From Vacuolonema iberomarrocanum LEGE 07170 (GTDB lineage: Bacteria; Cyanobacteriota; Cyanobacteriia; Elainellales; Elainellaceae): 64,000 bases of DNA. The position numbers and the translations under genes are program-made. Positions 17,325 to 26,590 of the stretch are shown here, in pieces. Positions within the stretch are counted from its first letter, which is position 1, and each line of letters begins with the position of its first letter. Under the pieces are notes generated by a model. It was not told the origin of the DNA and made no database searches. It worked only from the letters and a program-made list of their open reading frames with translations. The DNA is taken from NCBI GenBank assembly GCA_015207365.1, contig JADEXA010000027.1:1-64000 (forward strand). The letters are read 5' to 3'.

Positions 17325-19031
17325 ATGGTTGCGAAAACATCCCGTCCGCTCTCTACTGCCTCCCACGCCTACGACATCATCCTGATCGGCTCAGGGCTAG
17401 GAGCGTTGACTGTGGCCAGCTTGATGGCGCAGCTGCGGGGAAAGCGTGTGCTGGTCCTGGAGCGGCATTTCAAGCCGGGTGGCTTTACCCATTCGTTTCA
17501 GCGCAAAGGCTTTCACTGGGATGTTGGGGTGCACTACGTCGGGCAGATGGATGAGACCGCCATGCCCCGGCAGCTGTTTGATCTGATCACGCAGCGCGGG
17601 GTGCAGTGGGAAAAAATGCCCGGGGTGTTTGAGAAATTCGTCTATCCGGGCTTGAATCTGGATGTTCCCAGTGATCCAGAAACCTATCAAGCGATGTTGG
17701 TGGAGCAATTTCCCCATGAGGCCGTGGCGATCGCCCAATACTTCCGCGACCTCTCCCGCGCGATGGTCGCCTTTACAATCCACTGCTTGCAGAAGAATGC
17801 GAATGGAGCCGTACGGTTAATACTGCGATTAGCACAACTTTGGAAGGGATTTGACCTATCCCTCACCACGCAAGAGTATCTCGATCGCTGCTTCACAGAT
17901 GACAAGCTCAAAGCGTTGCTGGCTTCGCAATGGCTCACCTATGGGGTGCCACCGAGCCAGAGCCCCTTTGCACTCCATGCAACAATCGCCAGCCATTACC
18001 TTGATGGCGCATACTATCCGGTTGGCGGTGCAGAAACCATCGCCCAGAGCATTGTTCCCCTTATCGAAGCGCAGGGTGGCAAGGTTCTGGTGAACCACGA
18101 AGTAACAGAGATTTTGATGGAAGAAGGTCGGGCAATCGGAGTGCGGGTACGCAATCTACGTGCTCATGGCAAGGTGAACTCAGCGGCCCACTCCGAGGCC
18201 CAAGCGTCTTATTTTGCCCCCATCATTATCTCCAATGCTGGCGCGGCAAATACTTACCTCAAGTTGTTACCCTCAGACGCACCTATCCCATTTCGTGAGT
18301 CGCTCCAGCACTACATGGAACATCACCATCCAGCAACGACGGTCTGTCTCTACGTAGGCTTTTCTGAGGATCCTCGACAGCTTGGGTTTAGGGGAGAAAA
18401 CCACTGGATTTATGAGCAGTTTGACCATGAGGCGATCGCCCACCATACTGACCAACTCCTACAAGGCCAGCCGCAGCAAATCTATCTCTCGTTCCCGTCT
18501 TTAAAGAATCCTACGGCGCAGAAGCACACAGCTGAGCTGTTGAGTCGAGTCGACTACAATGCCTTTGCTGCGTGGAAAAATCAGCCCTGGTTACATCGAG
18601 ATGCCGACTATCAAGCGCTCAAGGAGCAGATTACGGCAGGATTATTGGAAACGGTTGATCGCCACTACCCTGGATTTGCCGATTTGGTGGACTATGCCGA
18701 ACTCTCCACACCGCTGACCAACGAGCATTTCACCGCCCATCCCCAAGGCGCTATCTACGGTCTGCCAGTTTCACCCGAGCGCTTATCCCCCGACAATGCA
18801 GCCTGGACACAAGCGAAAACCCCAATTCCTGGCCTCTATCTTACGGGAGTCGACCTTTACATGGGTGGGATTGTCCCCGCACTTTTCAGTGGGGTGATGA
18901 CGGTAAGCCAGTTACCCGACGGACTCCCGCTGCCTGCCATTTTCTCCCAGGCCGTCCAGCAGCATGTCAAGGCTAAGAAGACTCATCCGCATGAGCCGTG
19001 CGATGTCACCAAGGTTGCAAAGGCAGTGTGA
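17325..19031 (+). CDS. FAD-dependent oxidoreductase, RetSat/CrtISO-like
   Basis: Flavoprotein of 568 residues from the ATG at 17325, chosen over a GTG at 17283 because GAGG lies 8 bases upstream. The N-terminal dinucleotide fold reads IILIGSGLGALTVASL, then VLVLERHFKPGGFTHSF and GFHWDVGVHYVGQM, the last block typical of all-trans-retinol 13,14-reductase and carotenoid isomerase relatives. The C-terminal FAD contact LYLTGVDLYMGGIVPALFSG is intact. The family isomerises, saturates or desaturates isoprenoid polyenes at membranes; the exact substrate is not determined. It is convergent with the adenosine-deaminase-like gene. Confidence 0.82.
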   Translation: MVAKTSRPLSTASHAYDIILIGSGLGALTVASLMAQLRGKRVLVLERHFKPGGFTHSFQRKGFHWDVGVHYVGQMDETAMPRQLFDLITQRGVQWEKMPGVFEKFVYPGLNLDVPSDPETYQAMLVEQFPHEAVAIAQYFRDLSRAMVAFTIHCLQKNANGAVRLILRLAQLWKGFDLSLTTQEYLDRCFTDDKLKALLASQWLTYGVPPSQSPFALHATIASHYLDGAYYPVGGAETIAQSIVPLIEAQGGKVLVNHEVTEILMEEGRAIGVRVRNLRAHGKVNSAAHSEAQASYFAPIIISNAGAANTYLKLLPSDAPIPFRESLQHYMEHHHPATTVCLYVGFSEDPRQLGFRGENHWIYEQFDHEAIAHHTDQLLQGQPQQIYLSFPSLKNPTAQKHTAELLSRVDYNAFAAWKNQPWLHRDADYQALKEQITAGLLETVDRHYPGFADLVDYAELSTPLTNEHFTAHPQGAIYGLPVSPERLSPDNAAWTQAKTPIPGLYLTGVDLYMGGIVPALFSGVMTVSQLPDGLPLPAIFSQAVQQHVKAKKTHPHEPCDVTKVAKAV

Positions 19032-19075
19032 AATTCCATAGACAGCCGTACCGTTCGGCGAGGCATCAAACGTCC

Positions 19076-19109
19076 AAAAAAGATAGGGCGATCGCGCGAT
19101 CGCCCTATC
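19076..19109 (-). terminator. Perfect palindromic terminator built from HIP1 sequence
   Basis: A 28-base perfect palindrome (19082-19109) with arms GATAGGGCGATCGC contains overlapping HIP1 cores. Read on the minus strand it is followed by six U residues (A-run at 19076-19081), so it terminates the adenosine-deaminase-like gene. On the plus strand it could also slow transcripts from the oxidoreductase gene. Confidence 0.75.
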
Positions 19110-19155
19110 CCTATCTTCCATAAGAACAAGATTTAGGTTCTGCGTTCAGATGGCA

Positions 19156-20220
19156 CTAGCCAACGGTGGACGTTTCACCCACCATCAGATCTAGATCGTC
19201 ATCCGCTTCAGGGCGCAGAATATCGCTGAGGATGCGCTCTGGACGCTGCTCATACTTCCAGGCGAAGGCATGGCGGAAGGCCGCATCTTGGCAAGCTTGG
19301 AGTTGCTGGAAGCTAATGATGTCCTGGGTCAACAGGGATTCGTACTCAAACGGTAGACGAACGTTGTGTAATCCCGCGTTATCGGTACAGATGGCGATGT
19401 CGACCCCTGCTTCAAAGCAGCGATCGAATACCACCTTGAGCTGTTGCAAATCGTCGAGTGTACCCGTTTTCAAATAAGTCGTAGGGCATACTTCCAGACA
19501 TTGCCCCTGCTCCGCCAATTGTGGCAACAACTCAGGATAATGCAGCGGGATCTGAATGCCATGCCCAATGCGCATGAGGTAAGGCAATAGTTCAGGGTAA
19601 GCCCCCTCTTCCGTTTCGTAGAGGTGTCCGGTGGTATTAACCCCTCGCTGGCGGGCGTAGTCGTAGAGCTTGACATACTCGTCGAGGCGATCGCGATAGT
19701 GCGCATCCCCCCCTGCCAGGTCGACCGCGCAAACGTAATGGGGATGGGCTACCGCCAGATCGACGATCGCTCGATTGACCTCATAGGGTAGGCGCGAGTG
19801 CATACAGAGAATCTGACTCATCTCAATGGGATATTCCCCAATTTGACTCGCCTTGCCGACAATATCGACAATCTCGGACATCTTCTCAATCCGCTCCGAC
19901 TGACTGAGATGGTCTGGCGTCCGCAGATAGGGGGTATAACGCAACTCCAGATAGGCGAGATTTTCAAACACGTAGGCCCCACGCATGAGGCGATAGACAA
20001 AATAGGGGAGCGTTGCCTCAGTCTGCACACTTTCTACCATCGTGTGCAGTTCTAAATATTCATCCAGCGTGTTTCGAGGGCGGGTGTAGAAATCCTCAAA
20101 GTCAAGATAGCCAGGGAAGTGCTCAATTAAATTAGAGCGATTGCGTTGGAAGTACCGCCACAAAACACGGGGAACTACGGAGCCACCCAGATGTCGGTGC
20201 AATTCAGCGTATAGAGCCAC
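19156..20220 (-). CDS. Adenosine deaminase family protein
   Basis: Metal-dependent TIM-barrel hydrolase of 354 residues. Visible are the N-terminal HxH metal site in AELHRHLGGSV, GHLYETEEG (third metal His with Glu at +3, as in the HAGE motif of ADA), GHGIQIPLHYP, CPTTYLKTG and the metal Asp block AICTDNAGLHN. These match the adenosine/AMP deaminase family, which converts adenosine or a related 6-aminopurine to the 6-oxo form. Cyanobacterial members are often annotated only as ADA-like, and the exact substrate is open. It is divergent from purA, which also belongs to purine metabolism. Confidence 0.83.
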   Translation of the reverse strand: MALYAELHRHLGGSVVPRVLWRYFQRNRSNLIEHFPGYLDFEDFYTRPRNTLDEYLELHTMVESVQTEATLPYFVYRLMRGAYVFENLAYLELRYTPYLRTPDHLSQSERIEKMSEIVDIVGKASQIGEYPIEMSQILCMHSRLPYEVNRAIVDLAVAHPHYVCAVDLAGGDAHYRDRLDEYVKLYDYARQRGVNTTGHLYETEEGAYPELLPYLMRIGHGIQIPLHYPELLPQLAEQGQCLEVCPTTYLKTGTLDDLQQLKVVFDRCFEAGVDIAICTDNAGLHNVRLPFEYESLLTQDIISFQQLQACQDAAFRHAFAWKYEQRPERILSDILRPEADDDLDLMVGETSTVG

Positions 20221-20555
20221 AAAGAACCTCTCTTCTTGAAATAGATTGAACTGCTGTAAAGATTTGCGATGTATCTATGGAAGTTGTTCTATGAAAATCG
20301 TTACGGTTAGGCGGAGGGCGTGGGTAGAACCCTCTTACTACACAAGGGGCTGTGTCGGTTGCATGCATTGATATGCGCGTACCTTGGAGACATCAGGAAA
20401 AGACATCTCCTCAACTGACTCCTTCCAACTTCTAAGAAACTACGTTTCTTTCTGCTTTCCTGGGAGGGAGGGATGCAGCGCATCCCTCCTCTATGGGGAA
20501 ACTCACTAAGTGAGCGAGTTAAAAGGTGTGAATAGAGATACACGCAGAAGCATCG
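20221..20555. other. Divergent spacer between ADA-like gene and purA
   Basis: Holds promoters for both genes. A hairpin with arms GGAGGGATGC/GCATCCCTCC lies at 20467-20489 near the middle. No gene is visible. Confidence 0.45.
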
Positions 20556-20585
20556 TTGACAGCATCGACATCGACTGTCAATAAT
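20556..20585 (+). promoter_or_regulatory. purA promoter with overlapping inverted repeat
   Basis: A perfect -35 TTGACA (20556-20561) and a -10 AATAAT (20580-20585) are separated by 18 bases. TTGACAG (20556-20562) and CTGTCAA (20575-20581) form a 7-bp inverted repeat across the promoter, so a repressor could sit here. Its position supports the start at 20630. Confidence 0.6.
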
Positions 20586-20629
20586 GGTTGTTTGCGTGTA
20601 ATTTGATTAATCTTAGCAAGTTTAGAGCC

Positions 20630-21985
20630 TTGGCAAACGTAGTCGTAATTGGTGCCCAATGGGGTGACGAGGGAAAAGGCAAAATTACCGATTTACTGAG
20701 TCGGTCAGCAGATGTTGTGGTGCGCTATCAAGGCGGGGTCAATGCTGGGCATACCGTCGTTGTGCAGGACCAAACGTTCAAGCTGCATCTCATTCCCTCC
20801 GGCATTTTGTATCCCAATACAGAATGCATTATTGGATCGGGGACGGTCATTGATCCCAAAGTGTTGTTAGGAGAAGTCGATCAGCTCCATGAACTGGGCG
20901 TTTCGACGGATCATCTATATATTTCCGAAACGGCACATGTGACGATGCCTTACCATCGGCTGATCGATAAAGCCGCGGAGGAACGGCGGGGAAGCCATCG
21001 TTTAGGAACCACCGGACGAGGGATTGGCCCCACCTATGCTGACAAGTCTGAGCGGACGGGGATTCGGATTGTTGACTTAATGTCTCCTGACAGTTTGCGC
21101 CGCCAGCTTGAATGGACGATTAATTACAAAAACGCCATTCTAGAAAAGCTCTACGATCTGCCGCCGCTAGATGCGGAGGAGGTCATTCAAGAATATCTGG
21201 GTTATGCGGAACGCCTGCGACCCCATGTCATCGACAGTTCCCTGCAAATTGCCGATGCTGTGCAAAAGCGGCGCAACGTTTTGTTTGAAGGGGCACAGGG
21301 AACACTGCTGGATCTTGATCACGGCACCTACCCCTATGTCACCTCATCCAACCCAGTGGCGGGTGGCGCATGCATTGGTGCCGGTGTGGGGCCAACGATT
21401 ATCGACCGGGTGATTGGGGTCGCCAAGGCCTACACCACTCGCGTTGGTGAGGGGCCATTCCCCACAGAGTTGCATGGAGACTTGGGCCAATTGTTGGGCG
21501 ATCGCGGTGCAGAATTTGGCACTACTACCGGACGCCCCCGTCGTTGTGGATGGTTTGATGCGGTGATTGGCCGCTACGCTGTACGGATCAATGGGCTGGA
21601 TTGTTTAGCCATCACCAAATTGGACGTGCTAGATGAGCTGGATGAAATCAACGTCTGTGTTGCCTACGATATGAATGGCAAGCGGGTGAATGATTTTCCC
21701 ACCAGTGCTCACATCTTTGCTCAGTGCCAACCCATTTACAAAACGCTGCCGGGCTGGCAGCAATCCACCGCTCACTGCCGCAGTTTGAATGATCTACCGT
21801 CTCAGGCGCTGGATTACCTCAAATTCCTGGCAGAATTGATGGAGGTGCCGATCGCCATCGTTTCCCTCGGAGCTAGCCGCGATCAGACTATCATCGTGGA
21901 AGACCCGATTCATGGGCCGAAGCGGGCATTGCTCTATGCCAACGGCGAAGGAGAAAGCTGGGAACAGAGCATTGCCGGAAATTAG
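20630..21985 (+). CDS. purA: Adenylosuccinate synthetase
   Basis: GTP-dependent enzyme that joins IMP and aspartate to make adenylosuccinate, the first committed step to AMP. The start is TTG at 20630, giving MANVVVIGAQWGDEGKGK as in other PurA; an upstream TTG at 20588 falls on the promoter. Visible are the P-loop GDEGKGK, the IMP-site GGVNAGHTV and TTGRGIGPTYADK, QGTLLDLDHGTYPYVTSSN, and TTGRPRRCGWFDA. It has 451 residues, the normal length. The L25 gene follows 159 bases downstream. Confidence 0.95.
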   Translation: MANVVVIGAQWGDEGKGKITDLLSRSADVVVRYQGGVNAGHTVVVQDQTFKLHLIPSGILYPNTECIIGSGTVIDPKVLLGEVDQLHELGVSTDHLYISETAHVTMPYHRLIDKAAEERRGSHRLGTTGRGIGPTYADKSERTGIRIVDLMSPDSLRRQLEWTINYKNAILEKLYDLPPLDAEEVIQEYLGYAERLRPHVIDSSLQIADAVQKRRNVLFEGAQGTLLDLDHGTYPYVTSSNPVAGGACIGAGVGPTIIDRVIGVAKAYTTRVGEGPFPTELHGDLGQLLGDRGAEFGTTTGRPRRCGWFDAVIGRYAVRINGLDCLAITKLDVLDELDEINVCVAYDMNGKRVNDFPTSAHIFAQCQPIYKTLPGWQQSTAHCRSLNDLPSQALDYLKFLAELMEVPIAIVSLGASRDQTIIVEDPIHGPKRALLYANGEGESWEQSIAGN

Positions 21986-22144
21986 AGCCCGATATGCCGT
22001 TAGCAAAGCGGACAGGCGACATCGTGAGCCGAGGCGATCGCCCTAACCCTTTGCCACACGAGCATTGGCCACAAGTTTCGTTAAGTCGGTTTTCTGATTA
22101 AACCCATCACCACCCACAGTTTGCAGATAAGGATATAGAGGACT

Positions 22145-22765
22145 ATGGACATCACAGTTGAATGTAAAGTGCGCTCGGATAAGGAAAAACCCAATGCCTT
22201 GCGCCGCCAGGGAATGATCCCAGCCGTGCTATATGGGCATAAGGGCACCGAATCGGTATCCCTGGCACTAGACAGCATGAAAGCCAAGCGTTTGCTCAAG
22301 GACGCCCAGCTGAATAATACGGTCATCACTTTGAACGTACCCGACCTACCCTGGAGCGGCAAAACGGTGCTGCGGGAGGTTCAAACCCACCCATGGCGGA
22401 CATCGGATGTTTATCATCTGAGCTTCTTCTCCTATGCGGCTCACGGTAAGATTGACGCAACATTGCCGCTGCAATTCACAGGTACGTCTCCCGGTGTCAA
22501 AACAGGCGGTGGCATGTTGGATACGGTTTACACCGAATTACCCATCCAGGGAGATCCGGCCAGTATCCCAGAATTCATTGAGGTGGATGTATCCAAGCTA
22601 GAAATCGGAGATGCCATCCAGTTGCAAGACTTGAACTTGCCTAAAGGTGTCGAAACTCAGATGGATGCCGAAACGATCATCGCCTCTGTCCTACAAGGAC
22701 GGGTCAGCCAAGATGCGGCGGCTGAAGGAGATGAAACCGAGGCTGGCGGAGGAGAAGCCAGCTAA
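22145..22765 (+). CDS. rplY: 50S ribosomal protein L25/general stress protein Ctc
   Basis: 5S rRNA-binding ribosomal protein of the long Ctc form, 206 residues. The N-terminal L25 domain (1-95) begins ITVECKVRSDKEKPNALRR with MIPAVLYGH, and the C-terminal TL5-like beta domain (100-190) contains VYTELPIQGDPASIPEFIEVDVS. The last 20 residues are an acidic Glu/Gly tail. GAGG lies 3-5 bases before the ATG. It may be read from the purA promoter or its own. Confidence 0.92.
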   Translation: MDITVECKVRSDKEKPNALRRQGMIPAVLYGHKGTESVSLALDSMKAKRLLKDAQLNNTVITLNVPDLPWSGKTVLREVQTHPWRTSDVYHLSFFSYAAHGKIDATLPLQFTGTSPGVKTGGGMLDTVYTELPIQGDPASIPEFIEVDVSKLEIGDAIQLQDLNLPKGVETQMDAETIIASVLQGRVSQDAAAEGDETEAGGGEAS

Positions 22766-22856
22766 ACTTACGGTACAGTCGATTCAAATCCAGTTGGGTC
22801 GAACGTTATTCATCGCAAAATATGGATCCTGAGACTGATCCAAAAGATCTCAAAAA

Positions 22857-22948
22857 TAGGATTTACGCAAAGCTTGCGTCATCCTGAGCAAATTCGTTGC
22901 TGTTGTGGGCGCGATGCGCCCACAACAGCAACAAAATGCGTAAGTCTA
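22857..22948. repeat. Family E hairpin element, copy E1
   Basis: Ends TAGGATTTACGCA and TGCGTAAGTCTA form a terminal inverted repeat. The core GTTGCTGTTGTGGGCGC pairs perfectly with its complement around GAT (22896-22932). A second small hairpin ACGCAAAGCTTGCGT is at the left end. It matches the element at 41569 in inverted orientation. Confidence 0.7.
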
Positions 22949-22972
22949 GAAAAATTTCAAAACTTGCATAGA

Positions 22973-22995
22973 AGGGGGCGATTGCCCCCTTTTTC
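22973..22995 (+). terminator. Intrinsic terminator between E1 and E2
   Basis: AGGGGGC pairs with GCCCCCT around GATT and is followed by TTTT. It would stop transcripts from the L25 gene. Confidence 0.6.
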
Positions 22996-22998
22996 ATG

Positions 22999-23066
22999 GG
23001 CATAAAAACAACGATGTTGTGGTCGCGACGCGGCCACAACATCAACAAAATGCATGAGTCTTGACC
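22999..23066. repeat. Family E hairpin element, degenerate copy E2
   Basis: The core GATGTTGTGG...CCACAACATC (23013-23043) and the right flank AACAAAATGCATGAGTCT match E1 in position and wording, but the left terminal repeat is lost. Confidence 0.5.
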
Positions 23067-23320
23067 TTATTTTTCTTCTGATGTGCGGATTCATGGTGGG
23101 AGTGACCGCAAATCCATTTAGGATAGCGATGGATATTCTGCTCTGTTGAAATGGTTTCTTCTGGTGCACTGGCGGGGCGGGGTCGCTCCTTCACGAAGGC
23201 GATCGCACAAAACCAAATGATCGCTTGATCGGGCGTTACGCTTCGCCAACAGCACCTCACAGCCGACCTATTCACATCCAGAAATCTCCTACGCTGCCCT
23301 ACCTTAACTAATTTTTTATC
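23067..23320. other. Spacer before the APH/kinase fusion gene
   Basis: About 250 bases with a HIP1 site and no credible gene. It presumably carries the promoter of the next gene. Confidence 0.35.
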
Positions 23321-24862
23321 ATGACCGATCCTGCAAACTTGCCCCCGCTGATTCAACGAATGCTGCAACCGGATTTTTATCCGCATGCTGTGCAAGAGCC
23401 AATTCAGCTGTTTCAAACCCATGTGTCCTATGTGGTGACAACGGGGAGCGTTGCTTACAAACTGAAGAAGTCAGTGAATTTTGGCTTCCTTGACTATTCC
23501 ACCCTGGAAAAGCGGCACCATTTTTGCAATGAGGAAATGCGGCTGAATGAGCGAGGGGCAGGATCAACCCTGTATTTGGGGGTTGTACCCATCAGCGAGA
23601 CCGATGGGGAGTTCGTACTGGGGAGCGATCGCCATCCCGTTGAATATGCCGTCACGATGAAACAATTTCCGCAAGAAACCCTGCTCTCCAAAATCCTGGA
23701 GCAGGGAGAACTGACGGAAGACCTGCTGCGTCGCCTGGCCTTGCAAGTGGCAGACTTTCATCGTAAATCGTTCACCAGCGAATATATCCGCAGTTTTGGT
23801 ACCGTCGAGCAGGTGCGGCAAGCGTTCGACGAGAACTATGAGCAAACCGCTGGCTATATCGGCGGCCCCCAGACCCAACAACAATTCGACGAAACTCAGG
23901 CTTACACCGATCGCTTCTTTGCCGAACGGCAGGACTTGTTTAAGCGACGGATGCAGCAGGGTTACATTCGCGAGTGTCATGGCGACCTGCACCTGCGGAA
24001 CATCAGCTACTGGCACGATGAGCTGTTGCTATTTGACTGTATCGAGTTCAACGAGCCGTTTCGCTTTGTCGATGTGATGTATGACATCGCCTATATCGTG
24101 ATGGATCTGGATGTACGCGATCGCCCCGACCTCCGAGCCGCCTTCCTCAATGCCTATGTCGAGGAAACCGGAGACTGGGAGGGCCTGTTAGTCTTACCGA
24201 TCTACGTCAGCCGTCAGACCTACGTACGTGCCAAAGTGGCCTCCTTTTTGCTGGATGATCCCCTGGCCTCAAAAGCCGACAAACAGCAGGCCTATGAAAC
24301 AGCGGCCATGTATTACAAGCTGGTGTGGAACTATACTCAGCTCCCCCAAGGACGCCTCATCCTGATGTCAGGCTTGTCCGGCTCTGGCAAAACGACAGCC
24401 GCTCGCGAAATTGTCCGTCAAGCGGGAGCCATCCATATCCGCTCCGATGCGGTTCGCAAGCACCTGGGTGGCATCTCCATCCATGAGCGGGGAGATGATT
24501 CGCTCTACACCCCTGAAATGACCCAGCGGACCTACGATCAATTGCTCAACCTGGGCATTTCCCTCGCGCAAAACGGCTATACCGTGGTGTTGGATGCCAA
24601 GTACGATCGCCAGGTACCTCGTCAGGCAGCGATCGCCCAGGCAAAAGCCCACACCCTCCCCTTACAAATCCTGCACTGCACTGCGCCGATGGAGGTACTG
24701 AGCGATCGCGTGCAGAAGCGGAGTGGTGATATCGCCGACGCCACGGTCGAGGTGTTAGCCAAGCAAACCTATGAGCCGTTTGCAGAAGCAGAACAACCGT
24801 TCGTCGTCACCATAGATAGTACCAACGACATCCAGCCGCAGATTCAGTCTGCCTTGGCTTGA
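23321..24862 (+). CDS. Bifunctional APH-like phosphotransferase/P-loop kinase
   Basis: Fusion of 513 residues. The N-terminal half (1-335) has an aminoglycoside-phosphotransferase-like kinase fold, with the catalytic loop CHGDLHLRNI near 217-226 and FDCIEFNEPFR carrying the metal Asp region. The C-terminal half (345-513) is a small P-loop kinase with Walker A SGLSGSGKTTAA near 349-360, like COG0645 proteins. Such fusions (COG2187 with COG0645) are known in many bacteria, but their substrate is unknown. It is probably cytoplasmic, with no signal or membrane helix. It stands alone between repeat-rich spacers. Confidence 0.82.
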   Translation: MTDPANLPPLIQRMLQPDFYPHAVQEPIQLFQTHVSYVVTTGSVAYKLKKSVNFGFLDYSTLEKRHHFCNEEMRLNERGAGSTLYLGVVPISETDGEFVLGSDRHPVEYAVTMKQFPQETLLSKILEQGELTEDLLRRLALQVADFHRKSFTSEYIRSFGTVEQVRQAFDENYEQTAGYIGGPQTQQQFDETQAYTDRFFAERQDLFKRRMQQGYIRECHGDLHLRNISYWHDELLLFDCIEFNEPFRFVDVMYDIAYIVMDLDVRDRPDLRAAFLNAYVEETGDWEGLLVLPIYVSRQTYVRAKVASFLLDDPLASKADKQQAYETAAMYYKLVWNYTQLPQGRLILMSGLSGSGKTTAAREIVRQAGAIHIRSDAVRKHLGGISIHERGDDSLYTPEMTQRTYDQLLNLGISLAQNGYTVVLDAKYDRQVPRQAAIAQAKAHTLPLQILHCTAPMEVLSDRVQKRSGDIADATVEVLAKQTYEPFAEAEQPFVVTIDSTNDIQPQIQSALA

Positions 24863-24997
24863 TAGCTCAGCCTTTCTCAAAGCAGACTTACAACGGTCTC
24901 AATGAGGCATCACAGCCAGATTTCCCTTCCCCTTGACCATATGGCGTCATCTGCACGCTCACCTTGGCAAGGGGATTGGCGGAGAACCAAACTGCAA

Positions 24998-25252
24998 CTA
25001 TTCACTGCAGCTATAAACACGCTGTCCGTTTTTCTCTAGCAAGGTGCAGCGACGGCTAATCCCCCGTTCGCCAACCAGCTTGCTAAATTCTTCGGCTTCG
25101 AGCTGCGCCAGTTCTGCCGCTTTGCTGAAAGGCAGCATTTCGCGCTCGTATAGGGCGATCGCCAATTCTTTCAACAGTTCTTGCTCCATTTGCTTCGGAG
25201 GCAAGCGCAGAACATCGGTCACAGGATCTGGAATTGTGAGTTGTAAGGTCAT
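24998..25252 (-). CDS. UPF0175 family protein (antitoxin-like)
   Basis: Small protein of 84 residues from the ATG at 25252, chosen because GAGGA lies 9 bases upstream; an ATG three codons earlier is too close to it. PDPVTDVLRLPPKQMEQEL followed by ALYEREMLPFSKAAELA and GERGIS matches UPF0175, a family with a helix-turn-helix-like middle often paired with a DUF3368 PIN-type toxin. No such partner follows here; the next bases are spacer, so this copy looks orphaned. Confidence 0.72.
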   Translation of the reverse strand: MTLQLTIPDPVTDVLRLPPKQMEQELLKELAIALYEREMLPFSKAAELAQLEAEEFSKLVGERGISRRCTLLEKNGQRVYSCSE

Positions 25253-25707
25253 CGTTTTCATTCCTCAACATGAGGGTACGTTTAGTATTCCCACACAAAA
25301 ATCGATTCCGCCTACCAAGAGCGAAATCCGAAGGGCTTTTTGCTGGATCGTTCGATTTTCTTAAACAGGAGCCAGCAAGACAGACTGAGCCAACCACGAT
25401 TTAGACGTTCAAATCCACAATTTGTGGGAATCCAAAATTTTCTGAATCAAGAATTGAGCTGTAGACCGACACCCTTTGCTTCAGGCCATCAAACTCAACA
25501 CAACAAAATTTCACAGCGTTGGGCTTGAGGAAATCGAGGGCAAACAGGCTAAATCGAAACGAGCATTATAAAGACCGGAACGTTGACTAAAACAGAGTTA
25601 TTTTGTGCCTTATCCACGATAACGAATCTCTAGACGATCTTTCGGGGCAAACCTTTCCTACTCATGTCATCTATCATTACAATTTGTATCGCTTCGCGTT
25701 AAGGACA
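25253..25707. other. Spacer of about 450 bases
   Basis: No credible gene or strong hairpin. It holds the promoter of the UPF0175 gene and the 3' trailer of the PPC-domain gene. Confidence 0.4.
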
Positions 25708-26175
25708 TCACTCATTGACGGGACGCAGACGGGTCACACTTAAAGTGAATTGCCCTAACCCCTGCCCAGCAAAGGGGCTAACCCGTAGGATGTAGTTTCC
25801 CGTTTGCGTAATGCGGGCAAACAACAGGGAGTTGGTCGTGCCATCTGGGCCGTCGTCATTTTGCCCCATCGTCGTGCCATCCGGTGCAATGAGCGTAATG
25901 ATGGTGTCAAACTGCTCCGAACTCAAATCCATGACAACCTGGTCACCTTCTTCAAGTTCAATCAAATAATCGCGGGCAAATCCGCCATTGCCTGTTGGAA
26001 TGTCAGCGTCTGACAGAGTATCTACAACCGTATTCGACTCGGGCATGGGGATTGGGTTGTAAACCACATCGGCACGGGCAGATAGCGTACTGAGGGCAAG
26101 GGTCAAAGATGTTCCTGCCACAATCAGGGGGACACGCAGGCGCAATACTGGCAATCGACTCATGGGCGGCGTCAA
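25708..26175 (-). CDS. Secreted PPC-domain protein
   Basis: Exported protein of 155 residues: a signal peptide (RVPLIVAGTSLTLALSTLSARA) followed by one bacterial pre-peptidase C-terminal (PPC) beta domain, with YLIELEEGDQVVMDLSS, FDTIITLIAPDGTTMGQNDD and GNYILRVSPFAGQGLGQFTL. PPC domains usually sit at the ends of secreted peptidases and help in export or substrate contact; here the domain stands alone. The start is TTG at 26175, with GAGGAG just upstream; an in-frame ATG at 26163 is the alternative. Confidence 0.75.
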   Translation of the reverse strand: MTPPMSRLPVLRLRVPLIVAGTSLTLALSTLSARADVVYNPIPMPESNTVVDTLSDADIPTGNGGFARDYLIELEEGDQVVMDLSSEQFDTIITLIAPDGTTMGQNDDGPDGTTNSLLFARITQTGNYILRVSPFAGQGLGQFTLSVTRLRPVNE

Positions 26176-26590
26176 AGGCTCCTCACAAAACTCAATCCCG
26201 TTTATTATGCCCCAGGCGATCGCCCGCCCCTATCAAGATTTTGGGATAACTTTAGAAAGCGCAACAAAGCTGTCGTTGCGATTGTCTGATCTGGATCATC
26301 CGACATAACATTTTGCAAAGATTGAACTGACGCGCAACAACCCATAAAGTTCACTCTTCTGTTGATGGGTCTTTGGTTTTGGAAATTCTTCTGGCATCTC
26401 TTTCTGCCCTCAGCTCCTTGTTATAAGAGAAAGAGATTTATGTCATTTTCATCGCTCGTTTGAGGCCAGACATTACCATCCGTTTTTAACGGCACATCCG
26501 GTATTTTTCGTGTCGTAGCTGGGGTAGCTCAAACCCATCTCAAATTCACTGCAGAAAAGATTTTGAAACTATTTTTTAGGTAGATCTCCC
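26176..26590. other. Divergent spacer of about 415 bases
   Basis: Lies between the PPC gene and the DUF6391-like gene, which face away from each other, so promoters for both must be here. No hairpin or gene stands out. Confidence 0.4.
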
